DNA of 64,000 bases from Streptacidiphilus sp. 4-A2 (GCA_014284505.1 JAAFYY010000001.1:7303845-7367844), one strand, 5' to 3'; shown: positions 35,812 to 45,486, numbered from the stretch's first letter. The notes: generated by a model not told the origin, from the letters alone. Numbers and translations are program-made.

Positions 35812-36705
35812 ATGTCCCTCTCGAACTTCAAGACCCCCGCCGCGATCGCCGTCGTCCTGGAGCTGTATGTCGCCGAGGTGCGCATCGTCGCCTCCGACCG
35901 CGCCGACACGGTGGTCGAGGTCCGCCCCGGCGACGCGGACCGGGCCGCCGACGTCAAGGCCGCGGAGAACACCCGGGTCGGGTACGACCCGGCGACCGGG
36001 ACCCTGAGCGTGGTCTCCAAGAAGCCCCGCAGCCGGTTCGTCAACTTCAGCAGCAAGCGCCCCGAGTCGATCGAGGTCCTGATCCAGCTGCCCACCGACT
36101 CCAGCGTGCGGGCCGAGGCCGGGATCGGCGACTTCCACAGCGAGGGCGTGCTGGGCGCGGTCGCGCTCAGGACCGAGATGGGCGCCGTCCGGCTGGCGCA
36201 GACCGGGCCGCTGGAACTGCGCAACGGTCTGGGGGAGATCACCGTCGAGGGTGTCACCGGCCCGGCCGGGGTGCACGGCGGCTCCAGCGACATCCGGATC
36301 GGCGCCGTGGACGGCACCGCCGACGTCTCCACCGGCAACGGCAGGATACGCGTCGGGGCGGTCACCGGGGTCGCGAACGTCAAGGCCTCCAACGGGTCGG
36401 TGGCCGTGGAGCGCGCGCTGTCCGACATCACCGCCGCCAGCTCCAACGGCGAGGTGCGGATCGGCGAGGTGGTGCGCGGCAAGGTGTCCGCGACCTCCAA
36501 GAACGGCGGCGTCGAGGTCGGGGTGCGCGAGGGCAGCGCCGCCTGGCTGGAGCTGAGCACCGGCGTGGGCCGCGTCTACAACGAACTCGACTCCACTGAC
36601 GCCCCCGGCTCCGACGAGCCGGTCGACAAGGTCGAGATCCACGCCGACACCAAGCTCGGCAACATCACCATCCGCCGCGCGCCGCGCCTGGACCAGAAGG
36701 CGTGA
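35812..36705 (+). CDS. DUF4097 beta-helix/adhesin-like protein
   Basis: 297 residues from ATG 35812 with AAGGA upstream. No signal peptide. The sequence is a run of short beta-strand repeats (LRTEMGAVRLAQTGPLELRNGLGEITVEGVTG, SGNGRIRVGAVTG, SSNGEVRIGEV, SKNGGVEVGVREG) typical of DUF4097. In actinobacteria such genes precede drug-type ABC exporters, as here. The role is not known experimentally to me; a scaffold or sensor for the exporter is inference. Confidence 0.85.
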   Translation: MSLSNFKTPAAIAVVLELYVAEVRIVASDRADTVVEVRPGDADRAADVKAAENTRVGYDPATGTLSVVSKKPRSRFVNFSSKRPESIEVLIQLPTDSSVRAEAGIGDFHSEGVLGAVALRTEMGAVRLAQTGPLELRNGLGEITVEGVTGPAGVHGGSSDIRIGAVDGTADVSTGNGRIRVGAVTGVANVKASNGSVAVERALSDITAASSNGEVRIGEVVRGKVSATSKNGGVEVGVREGSAAWLELSTGVGRVYNELDSTDAPGSDEPVDKVEIHADTKLGNITIRRAPRLDQKA

Positions 36706-36710
36706 TCACC

Positions 36711-37668
36711 ATGGCACCCACCACACGACCACCACCACCACGACCACCGCCGCGATCCGGGCCCGTGGCCTGCGCAAGTCCTTCGGCGCCAAGACCGTGC
36801 TCGACGGCATCGACCTGACGGTCCCGCAGGGCACGATCCTGGCCCTGCTCGGCCCGAACGGGGCCGGCAAGACCACCGCCGTCCACCTGCTGACCACCTA
36901 TCTGCGACCCGACGCCGGCGACATCAGCATCGCCGGCCGGGACCTGGCCCAGGACCCGCAGGGCGTCAGGCGCGCGATCGGCGTCACCGGCCAGTTCTCC
37001 GCCGTCGACGGCTACCTCACCGGCCGCGAGAACCTGCTGCTGATGGCCGACCTGCACCTGCTGCCCAGGGGAGCCGGCCGCCGCCGCGCCGAGGAACTGC
37101 TGGAGCGCTTCGAACTGACCCAGGCCGCGGACAAGATGGCGTCCACCTACTCCGGCGGCATGAAACGCAAGCTGGACCTGGCGATGACCCTGGTCGGCAA
37201 CCCGGAGGTGATCTTCCTCGACGAGCCGACCACCGGCCTGGACCCGCGCAGCCGGCGGACGATGTGGGACATCATCCGCGCCCTGGTCGCCGAGGGCACG
37301 ACCATCCTGCTCACCACCCAGTACCTGGAGGAGGCCGACCAGCTCGCGCACCGGGTCGCGGTGCTCGACGGCGGCCGGATCGTCGCCGAGGGCACGCCCG
37401 CCGAGCTCAAGGCACGCATCCCCGGCGGGCACATCGAGCTGGCCTTCGCCGACCGCACCCGCTTCGACGCCGCCGCGGGCGTCCTCGCCCCGCTCGGCCG
37501 CGACGACGAGGCGCTCACCCTCCAACTCCCCGGCGACGGCCGCCCGAACACCCTGCGGGCCCTGCTGCGCCAGCTGGACGACGCCTCGCTGGAGGCCGAG
37601 ACCCTCACGGTGCACACCCCGACCTCGACGACGTCTTCTTCGCTCTCACCGGCAAGAAAGGAGCCTGA
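36711..37668 (+). CDS. ABC transporter ATP-binding protein (DrrA-like), frame changes at both ends
   Basis: ATG 36711 starts MAPTT; a change in the CCACCACGACC run (about 36730) leads to IRARGLRKSFGAKTVLDGIDLTV. LLGPNGAGKTT is Walker A, TYSGGMKRKLDLAM the signature, VIFLDEPTTGLD Walker B, and TTQYLEEADQLAHRV the H-loop region. A change near 37620 gives the end DLDDVFFALTGKKGA. It energises export with the permease next door; this subfamily often confers resistance to antibiotics such as daunorubicin. The TGA overlaps the permease ATG. Confidence 0.9.
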
Positions 37669-38518
37669 TGATGACCACCGCGACCCTGGATCGTGTCGGC
37701 GCCCGCGCCCCGGAGACCCGCTCCCACGCCCTCGTCCATGCCCGGATCATGCTGCGCCGCAATCTGCGGCACCTGCGGCGCTACCCGTCGCTGACCCTGA
37801 TGGTCACGATGATGCCGCTGGTCTTCCTGCTCCTGTTCGTCTATGTCTTCGGCGGGACCCTCGGCTCGGGGCTCGGCGGCGCGATGCCGGCCGGCCTGCA
37901 CGGCGGGCGGGCCGCGTACGCCGACTACGTCGCCCCGGCGATCATCCTGATGGCCGTGGCCGCCGCGGCGCAGGGCACGGCGATCGCCGTCGCGCAGGAC
38001 ATGACCGAGGGCGTCATCGCCCGCTTCCGCACCATGGCCGTCGCCCGTTCCTCGGTGCTGACCGGACACGTGGTGGGCGCCACCATCCAGACCCTGATCA
38101 GCGTCGCGGTGGTCACCGCGGCCGCGCTCGCCGTCGGCTTCCGGCCGCACGCCGACGCGGCCGGCTGGCTCGCCGCCCTCGGTGTGGTCCTGCTGCTGAC
38201 CTTCGCGGTGACCTGGCTGTGCGTCGGCCTGGGACTGTCGGCGAAGAGCGTGGAGACCGCGAGCAACTCGCCGATGATCCTCACCCTGCTGCCGCTCCTC
38301 GGCAGCGGCTTCGTCCCGACCGCATCGCTGCCGACGGGGATGCGCTGGTTCGCCGAGTACCAGCCCTTCACCCCGGTCAACGAGACGCTGCGCGCACTGC
38401 TCGCCGGCAGGAACCCGGCGACAACCTGGTCATCACGATCGCCTGGTGCGTCGGGGTCGCGGCCCTCTCCTACGCCTGGTCCCGCCGCCTGTACGAGCGC
38501 GAACCGAAGGCGCTCTGA
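37668..38518 (+). CDS. ABC-2 type transporter permease, one frame change
   Basis: ATG 37668 starts MMTTATLDRVGARAPETRSHALVHARIMLRRNLRHLRRYPSL. Six membrane segments are visible, with the ABC-2 landmarks MPLVFLLLFVYVFGG, YVAPAIILMAVAAAAQGTAIAVAQDMTEGVIARFRTM and SMETASNSPMI-like region, then EYQPFTPVNETLRALL. A change near 38413 gives the tail NLVITIAWCVGVAALSYAWSRRLYEREPKAL. About 283 residues. Forms an exporter with the ATPase upstream. Confidence 0.88.
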
Positions 38519-38614
38519 TCCGCCCACCAGCCCCCGGCCGGACACACCTTGAACAACGGACCCCGGACACCAGACCCGGGACGCCGGACGCCGAACAGCA
38601 GACCCCGGACAACC

Positions 38615-38641
38615 GCAGGGCCCTCACCCCGAGGGCCCTGC
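38615..38641. terminator. Terminator of the ABC operon
   Basis: A perfect 11-bp stem GCAGGGCCCTC/GAGGGCCCTGC with an ACCCC loop, 97 bp after the permease stop and before the convergent condensation gene. Confidence 0.78.
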
Positions 38642-38720
38642 CGCCGTCCCCCCCGCCTGCCCCAACTCCCTTACCTCGTCCTCGGGATGAGGCCGTGTCG
38701 CAGTCCGGGGACGTACCCGG

Positions 38721-40117
38721 TCAGAGGCATCCGGATCGCACGATGTTCGTCAGCGTTCGACCGAGCGCGCTCACCAGCCCTGTCTTGGTGCGTCCGGCCT
38801 CGGGCGTGTCGACGTAGGCGGAGTTCAGGTGGAGCCCCTCGTCGTTGCGGTGCAGCCACAGGATGATGCCGTTGTGGCGCTCCAGCCAGACGTGCAGCCG
38901 GGGGCGCCACGAGGCGTGGTGCTCGGCCCCGGGCGAGCGGCGGTAGTCGCTGTAGGAGAAGAAGTTCACGGCGTGCGGCCAGTAGTGCATCGACGCGTAC
39001 TCGGCCGGGGCCAGCAGCCGCCAGGCCTCGACGAAGTGCACGTCGGAGTGGCGGCGCTGCACGTCCACGGCGGCGCGGACGTGGCCCAGCAGCCCGGGGA
39101 AGTCCGTCCCTTCCGGAACCGGGAACTCGATGGGCATGGTGTTGATGAACCAGCCCACGGAGTGGGCGTAGGCGCCGCTACCGCGCTCGTTGAGCGGCAT
39201 CAGCCCGCGGTAGACGTCGGGCCCGCCCTCCTCCCTGATCGCGACGCCGACCGCGGCGAGCAGCCCGGTGAAGAGCTTCCCGCCCGCCTCCTGGCAGCGG
39301 GCCTCCAGCGCCGCCGTCCCGGCGGCGTCCAGCAGGGTCACCGTGTCGTGCACCGACGGGTAGAAATAGCCTGGCTCGGTTCCCAGTTCGAGCGGGAAGC
39401 GCGGGAAGAAGTCGCCGCTGCGGGCCATGAACCCCTTCCAGTGCTCCAGCCGCTCGTCGTCGGCGCTCAGCGCCTGGTTGAGCTGCCGCTCCTCGCGGCT
39501 GAAGTCGAGATAGCTTCCCGCTTCCGGCAGTTCGGGCTGCCCGCCCCGGGCGTACGCCGCGTATGCGGTGGCGATGTCGCGTACGGCGAGCGGGTTCGAC
39601 AGGCCGTCCGTGACGAGGTGGTCCCAGGAGAAGTGCACCGTGGCCGACGTCTCCCGGACCACGGCGCCCATGACGATCAGCGGCCAGCCCAGGGGATCCA
39701 CCCCTGGAAGAACTCGTGGAGGTAGCTGCGGACTTCGTCAGCGGAATCGATCCTGCCCACGTCGACGACCTTGAGCGCGATGTCGTCCGGATCGAGGGCC
39801 TCACCGACGAGATCGCCGTCGACGGGCCGGTAGAGGCAGCGCAGCACCTCGTGCCGCCGCAGGAAATGCAGCAGCGCGGCTTCGAGCGCTTCCAGGTCGA
39901 CCGGGCCGGGCAGCTCGAAGGTCGTGGCCACATAGGTGGGGACGCTCTCGCCCGCGTCGTGGGTGTGCTGGGCGACCGCGAAGTGCTTGACCTGGTTGTA
40001 GCCGGTGGTCCGGTGACCCGCGCCGGAGTCTCCGCCGCGCATCCGGGTGGTGGTCAGCCTCCACTCGTAGATGTGCCCGGGTTCGACTTCCGTATCGTCG
40101 ATGGATGCCTGAAGCAC
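38721..40117 (-). CDS. Stand-alone condensation-domain protein, one frame change
   Basis: GTG 40117 with GGAAGGGG upstream starts VLQASIDDTEVEPGHIYEWRL. It continues YVATTFELPGPVDLEALEAALLHFLRRHEVLRC; a missing G in the GGGG run near 39690 leads to VDPLGWPLIVMGAVVRETSATVHFSWDHLVTDGLS, where DHLVTDG is the HHxxxDG motif with Asp in place of the first His. SVGWFINTMPIEFP and NFFSYSDYRR are further condensation-fold blocks. About 466 residues. Such proteins join acyl and amino or hydroxyl groups (PapA/NRPS type). No NRPS is adjacent. Confidence 0.8.
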
Positions 40118-40520
40118 GCCGACCCCTTCCGCTCTCTCCGTCGGCCGCCATGACCTTTCCGGCCTAACGAGGGGCTGAACAAGGGCAACGGCAGGGCTTT
40201 CCCCGAACCAGAGCTGCCCGGCGCCCGACGCCCCTCGCGAAGCCGGCCGGTACGCCACGGCTGCCGCACCGGCGGCTTCACGGGCCGGCGCGGAGCGCCC
40301 GCCGACCGCCCGCCGGCGAACGCTCCTTCGTACGCGATGTGCGCGCTGAACGGCCCCGATCCCGGCGTGCCCGGGCAGGCCGGCCGGCCCCGCGCCCAGG
40401 GTGCCCTCCCGGGGCGTGAACACCCTTCGCACCGGCGCTCGCGCTTCCGCTGCTCCCCGCTCCCTGGCAACTCCCGGGCTCTACCAGACGTGGCGTAATA
40501 CGCAGTGTCACGGTTGTGCC
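40118..40520. other. Intergenic region, no gene seen
   Basis: About 400 bp of very GC-rich DNA between the divergent condensation and antitoxin genes. It must hold two promoters. CGTGGCGTAATACGCAGTGTCACGG just before the antitoxin is the only A+T-richer segment and a likely promoter/operator. Confidence 0.4.
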
Positions 40521-40838
40521 ATGGCGAAGACTCGTATCTCCATCAGCCTGGAGCCCGATCAGGCGGAGCGGATCAAGGCGGCGGCGGCCGAAGGCGGCCA
40601 GGACGTATCGGCTTTCATGGTCTCCTCGGCCCTTGTGGAGGCCACGCGCCGGGAGCGTCTTGCGGCCGCGTTCTCGCACATCGACGCCGCGATCGCAGCT
40701 GCGGAGGCGGAAGCGGAGTCCCTCGCCTGGGAACCGGCTGACGAGGTGTCGGCTGACGAGGGCGGGCGTATCCGCGAGGAGATCGCTGCGGCGCGGGCAC
40801 GTGCAGCGGCTGTTCGGGCTCGACGGAACGCGGCATGA
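40521..40838 (+). CDS. Antitoxin-like ribbon-helix-helix protein
   Basis: 105 residues from ATG 40521. MAKTRISISLEPDQAERIKAAAAEGGQDVSAFMVSSALVEATRR is a ribbon-helix-helix DNA-binding domain with an antitoxin-like layout; the acidic C-terminal helix (AFSHIDAAIAAAEAEAESLAWEPADEV, then RIREEIAAARARAAAVRA) would wrap the toxin. The stop overlaps the PIN gene (ATGA), the usual order for type II toxin-antitoxin pairs. Confidence 0.82.
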   Translation: MAKTRISISLEPDQAERIKAAAAEGGQDVSAFMVSSALVEATRRERLAAAFSHIDAAIAAAEAEAESLAWEPADEVSADEGGRIREEIAAARARAAAVRARRNAA

Positions 40839-41284
40839 ACTGGAGTTGCCCGACCTGTCCCGATGCCCAGTCCCTCGGTGACGTCGTGTACGACGCGGGG
40901 ATGCTGATCGCGCTCGCAGCCCCCTTGAACGCTGCGGCCCGGCTGCGGCACAGCGAGTACTGCCTGGCAGGAAGGCCCGTGGTGCCCGCTCCTGTCGTGG
41001 CCCAGGCGCGGAGGGGAGGGGCCAAGGCCGCTCTACTCGCTCGGGCGCTCAAGGACTGTGCTGTGGTGTGCTGCTACACCGAGCACGACTGGCGCCGCGC
41101 CGGCGAACTTATCGGCAGAGCGGCGCTCAATCCCAAGAAGCGTCCAGATCCCGTGGACGGACTGGTGGCACTGACGGCCATGGACATCGACGCGGCGCTG
41201 GTCGCCACCTCCGATCCGGACGGCATCCAGGCGTACCTGAACCAGCTGCCGGGCAGTGAGGCAATCACGGTGCAAGGCGTCTGA
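40835..41284 (+). CDS. PIN-domain toxin (VapC-like)
   Basis: 149 residues, overlapping the antitoxin by 4 bp. VVYDAGMLIALAA carries the first PIN Asp; PVVPAPVVAQARRGG and LKDCAVVCCYTEHDWRRAGEL are central; KKRPDPVDGLVALTAMDIDAALVATSDPDGIQAYL supplies the later acidic residues. PIN toxins are metal-dependent ribonucleases that cut tRNA or rRNA. A hairpin terminator and a copy of a dispersed repeat follow. Confidence 0.83.
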   Translation: MNWSCPTCPDAQSLGDVVYDAGMLIALAAPLNAAARLRHSEYCLAGRPVVPAPVVAQARRGGAKAALLARALKDCAVVCCYTEHDWRRAGELIGRAALNPKKRPDPVDGLVALTAMDIDAALVATSDPDGIQAYLNQLPGSEAITVQGV

Positions 41285-41292
41285 GCGATCGG

Positions 41293-41370
41293 CTCACGGC
41301 CGCATCGGGCAGTAGAGCTGGTGGCCGGCGTCGTGGAGGCGGTGGCCAAGTCCTGCCATTCGTGGAGCAA
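41293..41370. repeat. Dispersed repeat copy A
   Basis: Contains GGGCAGTAGAGCTGGTGGCCGGCGTCGTGGAGGCGGTGGC and CTCGTGGAGC-like sequence (quoted in parts) shared with copies at 45763-45952 and 47118-47334. On the minus strand all copies read as the end of a protein close to LHEWQDFATRLHDAGHQLY. Confidence 0.75.
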
Positions 41371-41372
41371 AT

Positions 41373-41403
41373 GATCACCCCAGGTCGCTGACCTGGGGTG
41401 ATC
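41373..41403. terminator. Bidirectional terminator between PIN toxin and RCC1-like gene
   Basis: A perfect 14-bp stem GATCACCCCAGGTC/GACCTGGGGTGATC with a 3-base loop. Confidence 0.85.
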
Positions 41404-41423
41404 CGCGCAAAGGGGCTCTGGGG

Positions 41424-42418
41424 TTACTGGGCAGGCTGAAGATCGCCGCGCAGGGTGAGGGTGTGATACGCGCCTGCGGAGATGGCTTGGATCTTGGTGT
41501 TGGCCTGGGTGGGGACGGTGGTCACGGCGGTGGTGTTGACCTTCCACTCGATGGCCCGGCCGCTGTCGAGCAGGGCGGTGATGGAGCCGTATCCGGCGGC
41601 CACCTGGGTGACCTTGGACTGGGCGAGGGCGGGGACGGCCTGGGTGGCGACCTTGGTGCCCCAGGCGTAGACCCGGCCGCCGACGACGGCGACGGAGAAG
41701 TCCTTGCCCGCCGCGATGGCGGTGGCGCTGCCGGAGCTGACCGCTGCCGGGATGTCGGTCTGCTTGCTGCGGTTGTCGCCCCAGGCGATGACCTTGCCCG
41801 CGTCGGTGAGCGCCAGCGCGTGGTAGGCCCCTGCGGAGACGGCGGTGATGCCGCTGCGGGCGTCTTCGGGGACGGTGGTCTGCTGGTAGCGGTTGTCGCC
41901 CCAGGCGGTCACGCCGCCGTCCTTGAGGGCCAGGGAGAAGAACTGCCCGGCGGCCACGGCGGTGACGCCGGACTTGGCCGCGGCGGGTACGTCGGTGGAG
42001 CCGTAGCGGTTGCTGCCCCAGGCGATGACCGCGCCGTCCTTGACTGCGAGCGAGTGCAGGTAGCCGCCCGCGATGGCGGTGACGCCGGAGGAGAGCTGGG
42101 CGGGGACGTCGGTCTGCTGGTAGAGGTTGCTGCCCAGGCGGTGACGGCGCCGTCCTTGAGGGCGAGGGAGTGGAAGTCCCCGGCGGCGACGGCGCTCGCG
42201 CCCTGCTGGACGGCGTCGGGGACGGTGGCCTGCCCGTAGGTGTTGTCGCCCCAGGCCAGGGTGTCCAGGCCGGCGGCGGCTGCCCGCTGCTGGGCGGTTC
42301 GGGCGGTGGCCATGGTGGGGTGGACGAGGGCTGCGGACGAGCAGAGTCCGGCCAGGGCGAGCAGGACACCGGACAGCGCCCGGAGGCGTCGGCGACCGGG
42401 CTGAGGGGGCGTCGGCAT
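41424..42418 (-). CDS. Secreted RCC1-repeat beta-propeller protein, frame broken
   Basis: ATG 42418 with AAGGAGCG upstream. MPTPPQPGRRRLRALSGVLLALAGLCSSAALVHPTMATA is a signal peptide. The mature chain is a row of RCC1-type blades, each with VAAGxxHSLALKDGxVxAWGDNxxxQ and xVP spacing (for example MAAGQFFSLALKDGGVTAWGDNRYQQTTVP and AISAGAYHTLTLRG). A change near 42135 breaks one blade. About 332 residues. RCC1 propellers bind proteins or surfaces. Last gene of a four-gene operon of secreted proteins, 52 bp after the previous stop. Confidence 0.85.
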
Positions 42419-42470
42419 GAGGGGCGCTCCTTCTCGGTGGGTACGGGGCGCGGAAGCGTCGGGGAGCAGG

Positions 42471-43840
42471 TCAGCCACGGCTGGCTCCACCGGCCGGGGC
42501 GCCCTGGTCGTTGGGGGTCAGCGCGGAGGGGCGATCGGCGCGGCAGCGGGCCAGTTCGGCGCTGGTGAGCGGGCCGGTGCGCTGGTAGACCTTGTCCGCG
42601 ATCTGCGGGGAGGGGTAGTCCAGCACTGTGTAGAGCCGCCAGTCCTGGTTGGGGTCGGCGGGGGTGGGGCTGGAGGTGAACCAGCCCTCGGTGCGCTGGC
42701 GGCCGCTCTGGGTCTCGAACCAGGAGGCCTCGCCCGGGTGGACCACCTCTTTGACGGTCCGTTCGGTGGCGGGGTTCCAGGCGGGGGTGGTGCCGCTGCC
42801 GGTGGTGAACTGCTGGTTCATGTTGGAGGGGGCGGCGGTGGGACTGGTCGGCGGCAGCCCGGCGGTGGCCGGGAGGTCGCTGATCGTGCGGGCGCCGGTC
42901 TTCAGCGGCCGTTGCCGGTCCAGCGTGGCCCGGGTGCAGTTGATGAAGGTCTCGTCCGCCTGCTGTGCGGGCTCGTAGTAGGAGAAGGAGTAGTCCTCCA
43001 GCGGGGTGAAGGTGCAGCGGGTGGCGCTCGTCGCGCATTCGGTCACGGCCTGGCTGACCGGGCGTTCGTCGTTGCCCTTGAAGGCGACCGAGGGCGGCAT
43101 CGCGGTGGAGCGGATGGTCTTGTCCACGGGCGGTTCCACCTGGACCGCCTTCAGGTCCGCGATCATCGGGCCGCACTGGCCGCCGTTGGTCCCGGTGCCG
43201 TTGGCTCCGCCGTTCGCAGTGGCCGGGACGGTGGACACGAAGGTGAGCAGCGGCTCGTACTCGTCCGCGGTGAAGGTGTAGCTGCGCCCGGTGCGCCACA
43301 CGCCTGCGCCGAGGACATTGAACTGCTTGTCCGGGTCCGGCTCGGTCAGTTCGCTCTGGACGGGGCCGCCTGCGCCCTGGACCGTGTAGGTCTGGCCCTG
43401 CTCGACCGTGCGGGGTGAGCAGAGGGTGCTGACGCCGGGGCTGTCGTCGAAGGTGACGGTCACTCTGGACCCGGGGCGCACGCCGCGCAACCGCTGCTTG
43501 AAGGCGTAGTCGGCACCCGACTGGCGCAGCATCAGGCGACTTTCCCGTCAGGGTGTCCGGAGGCGTCCTCCGGTAGCGCCAGACGCCGTTGGCGGTCCCG
43601 GAACCGTTGTTGGCCGAGGTCGAGCCCACCGACCACCCGGTCACATTGGCGCTGTTGGGGCCGACGGCGGGCATGGCGGGCTGACTGAAGTCGCCGTTGA
43701 TCAGTGCGACTCTCGGTCGGCCCTGCCGTTGCTGGGCGGGTGCTGGGCGGGGTGCTGGGCGAAGGCGGGGCAGGCGGGCAGGGCGGCCAGGCCAGGCACA
43801 GGGCGGCCACGACGGGTCGGCGCAGGGCGGTACGGCTCAC
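42471..43840 (-). CDS. Secreted protein with DUF642-like domain and a CxF/NCT module, frame broken
   Basis: GTG 43840 with AAAGGACG upstream starts MSRTALRRPVVAALCLA, a signal peptide. After frame changes near 43790 and 43700 comes NGDFSQPAMPAVGPNSANVTGWSVGSTSANNGSG (galactose-binding type), then MLRQSGADYAFKQRLRGVRPGSRVTVTFDDSPGV after a change near 43540. The second half has ECATSATRCTFTPLEDYSFSYYEPAQQADETFINCTRA, a pattern also found in the next protein upstream. The end is ASWFETQSGRQRTEGWFTSSPTP and LYTVLDYPSPQIADKVYQRTG. About 455 residues. The function is unknown; carbohydrate or surface binding is inferred. Confidence 0.7.
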
Positions 43841-43899
43841 GGTCGTCCTTTCGGTGGACGGTGGTCGGGTCGCGGTTGGGTGCTGCCGGCTGCGGGTGG

Positions 43900-44874
43900 T
43901 CACGAGCGACCGCCCGCGAGTGTCACCCGCTCCTTGAACCGGGAGCCCGCGGGCAGTCCCCGGGCAGCTCGACCAGTCCGGGCTGGGTCCTCGGCCGCAG
44001 GGCGGGGATCGCGCGATCGGGCGGGACTGTGGTGTCGTTGGCGCCGTTCTTGCCGCCCGGCCGCAGCCGCGTGCAGGTGTCGCCGGGCACGGTGTAGGTC
44101 TCGGCGACGAAGGTGCTGTTGTTGACGCTGGACGGCCGTCGACGAAGACATTCCGCACCGCGAGCCCGATGCCGGCGAGGAGGCTCCCGGCGATCCGCTG
44201 CATGGCGGCGCTGGCCCCGAACATGAGCGCGTCCCCGGACGGCACAGTGACCTGGTAGCTGGTGGACTCCGTCTGCTGGGTCGACCAGGTCTTGTTGTAC
44301 GCGAGTTTGAACGCGCCCTGGAACGCGGCGCTCAGCGATGCCGAGCCGGTCAGTGTGCCGCTGCCGTTGACCCCGCCCTTCGCGTCCACCTGCGCGCTGG
44401 GGCCCTTCGACTGGTCCGGTGTCTTGAAGTTCCCGCCGGCCTCCCGCTCACCCCGGCGGTGACGGCCGCGCTGCCGGACAGCTGACCGTTCACCGTGATC
44501 TGCCCCGTGATCTCGCCGCCGAGGTTGTCGGAGTTGCTGACCTGGAGGTCCACTTTCCGGGTGAGGGTCATGTCCGTCGTTGGTGCAGTTGACCACCGCG
44601 TTGCCCAGGGACTTGACCGCGGTGAAGTACTCGCTGGACCCGGCCCGGTCCACCACGAAACGGCAGGCGTCCGCGTGCCCGCGCAGAAGTCGGTCACCTG
44701 CCGCGGTGAGGCCAGCGGCTTGTCACCCTGGTACGCCTGGGCGACCGGTACGGCGGGCGCGTTACCTGAGGGGATCGCGAGCTCCGCGCTCGCGGTGCCG
44801 GTCGGGCCGCAGAGCGCGACCGAGGCGGTGGCGGCCAGGGCCAGGATCCGGCGGGTCGGAGTCGTCGGGGTCAT
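43900..44874 (-). CDS. Secreted ETX/MTX2-like (aerolysin-type) protein, frame broken
   Basis: ATG 44874 overlaps the upstream stop. MTPTTPTRRILALAATASVALCGPTGTASA is the signal peptide. FCAGTRT-DACRFVVDRAGSSEYFTAVKSLGNAVVNCTND repeats the C/CxF/NCT module. Then DLQVSNSDNLGGEITGQITVNGQLSGSAAV, VNGSGTLTGSASLSAAFQGAFKLAYNKTWSTQQTESTSYQVTVPSGDALMFGASAAMQRIAGSL: alternating Ser/Thr-rich strands and a KTWSxxxTxS...VTVPxG block as in ETX/MTX2 pore-formers. Frame changes near 44650, 44570, 44440, 44140 and 43970 are needed; the end is GSRFKERVTLAGGRS. The pore-forming idea is inference from pattern. Confidence 0.65.
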
Positions 44875-45410
44875 CAGTGCATCAGCTCGCAGACACGGCT
44901 CGGCTCGTCAGGGGCGTCGGATGGAGTCAGGCCGGGGGGCAGCTGGGCGGAGAAGCCCTTGCAGGCGCCGCCGACGGCCGCCTGGGCGTTGTCGGCCGGG
45001 GCGGGGTGCTCGGCGTCCAGCTGGTGCTGGGCCTTGGCCATGCCGTCCTTCTGGTCCTTGCCGTTCCCGGCGAGGTCGTCCATGCACTGCTTGGAGGTGG
45101 GCGGGCACTTGGCGGCCTGGTCCTTGGCGGCGGAGATGTCCTCCTTGGACTTCGCCTCGTCCTTGGACACCTGCGCCTTGTCGCCGTCGACCTCGTCGCG
45201 GTCCTTGGAGGAAGCGGGGCACGGTTTGGGCTCGCCGCCCGGGCACGGTGACTCACTCGGCGCCGGATCGGCGGCGGGCCCGGCGGAGCGGGCGTGGACC
45301 GCGCCCACCGCCGCAGCCTGCGGCGTGGTGAGTACTGCGCCGGTAGCCCCGGCGAGGGCACAGACGGCGGCGACGGTGGTCGCTGCCGTAGCGACACGGA
45401 TACGGAGCAT
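44874..45410 (-). CDS. Secreted cysteine-rich helical protein
   Basis: About 178 residues. ATG 45410 (or TTG 45419, which lies closer to the GAGAGGA site) starts MLRIRVATAATTVAAVCALAGATGAVLTTPQAAAVG, a signal peptide. The mature chain is charged and helical (KDRDEVDGDKAQVSKDEAKSKEDISAAKDQAAKC), with six cysteines in CPGGEPKPC, KCPPTSKQC, ACKG and VCEL that could form three disulfides. No known family. First gene of the four-gene secreted operon; its stop overlaps the next start. Confidence 0.72.
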   Translation of the reverse strand: MLRIRVATAATTVAAVCALAGATGAVLTTPQAAAVGAVHARSAGPAADPAPSESPCPGGEPKPCPASSKDRDEVDGDKAQVSKDEAKSKEDISAAKDQAAKCPPTSKQCMDDLAGNGKDQKDGMAKAQHQLDAEHPAPADNAQAAVGGACKGFSAQLPPGLTPSDAPDEPSRVCELMH

Positions 45411-45450
45411 GCGAAACAAGGGTCCTCTCTATGCGAATCAAGGAGCTTGT

Positions 45451-45486
45451 TCGATAGATATCGACCATTTTGGTGTATAGATATAC
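45451..45486. promoter_or_regulatory. Twin A+T-rich palindromes upstream of the secreted operon
   Basis: TCGATA-GA-TATCGA (45451-45464) and GTATA-GA-TATAC (45475-45486) are two palindromes with the same ATAGATAT centre, 23 bp apart. They lie 41-76 bp before the first gene of the operon in an otherwise GC-rich region. They look like paired operator sites and may overlap the promoter. Confidence 0.6.

Noticed and set aside
41074..43674. 866-codon open frame on the minus strand
   Set aside because: It crosses three secreted-protein genes and the PIN gene in the wrong frames, and only short stretches carry real protein sequence. It is open because of high GC and local frame changes.
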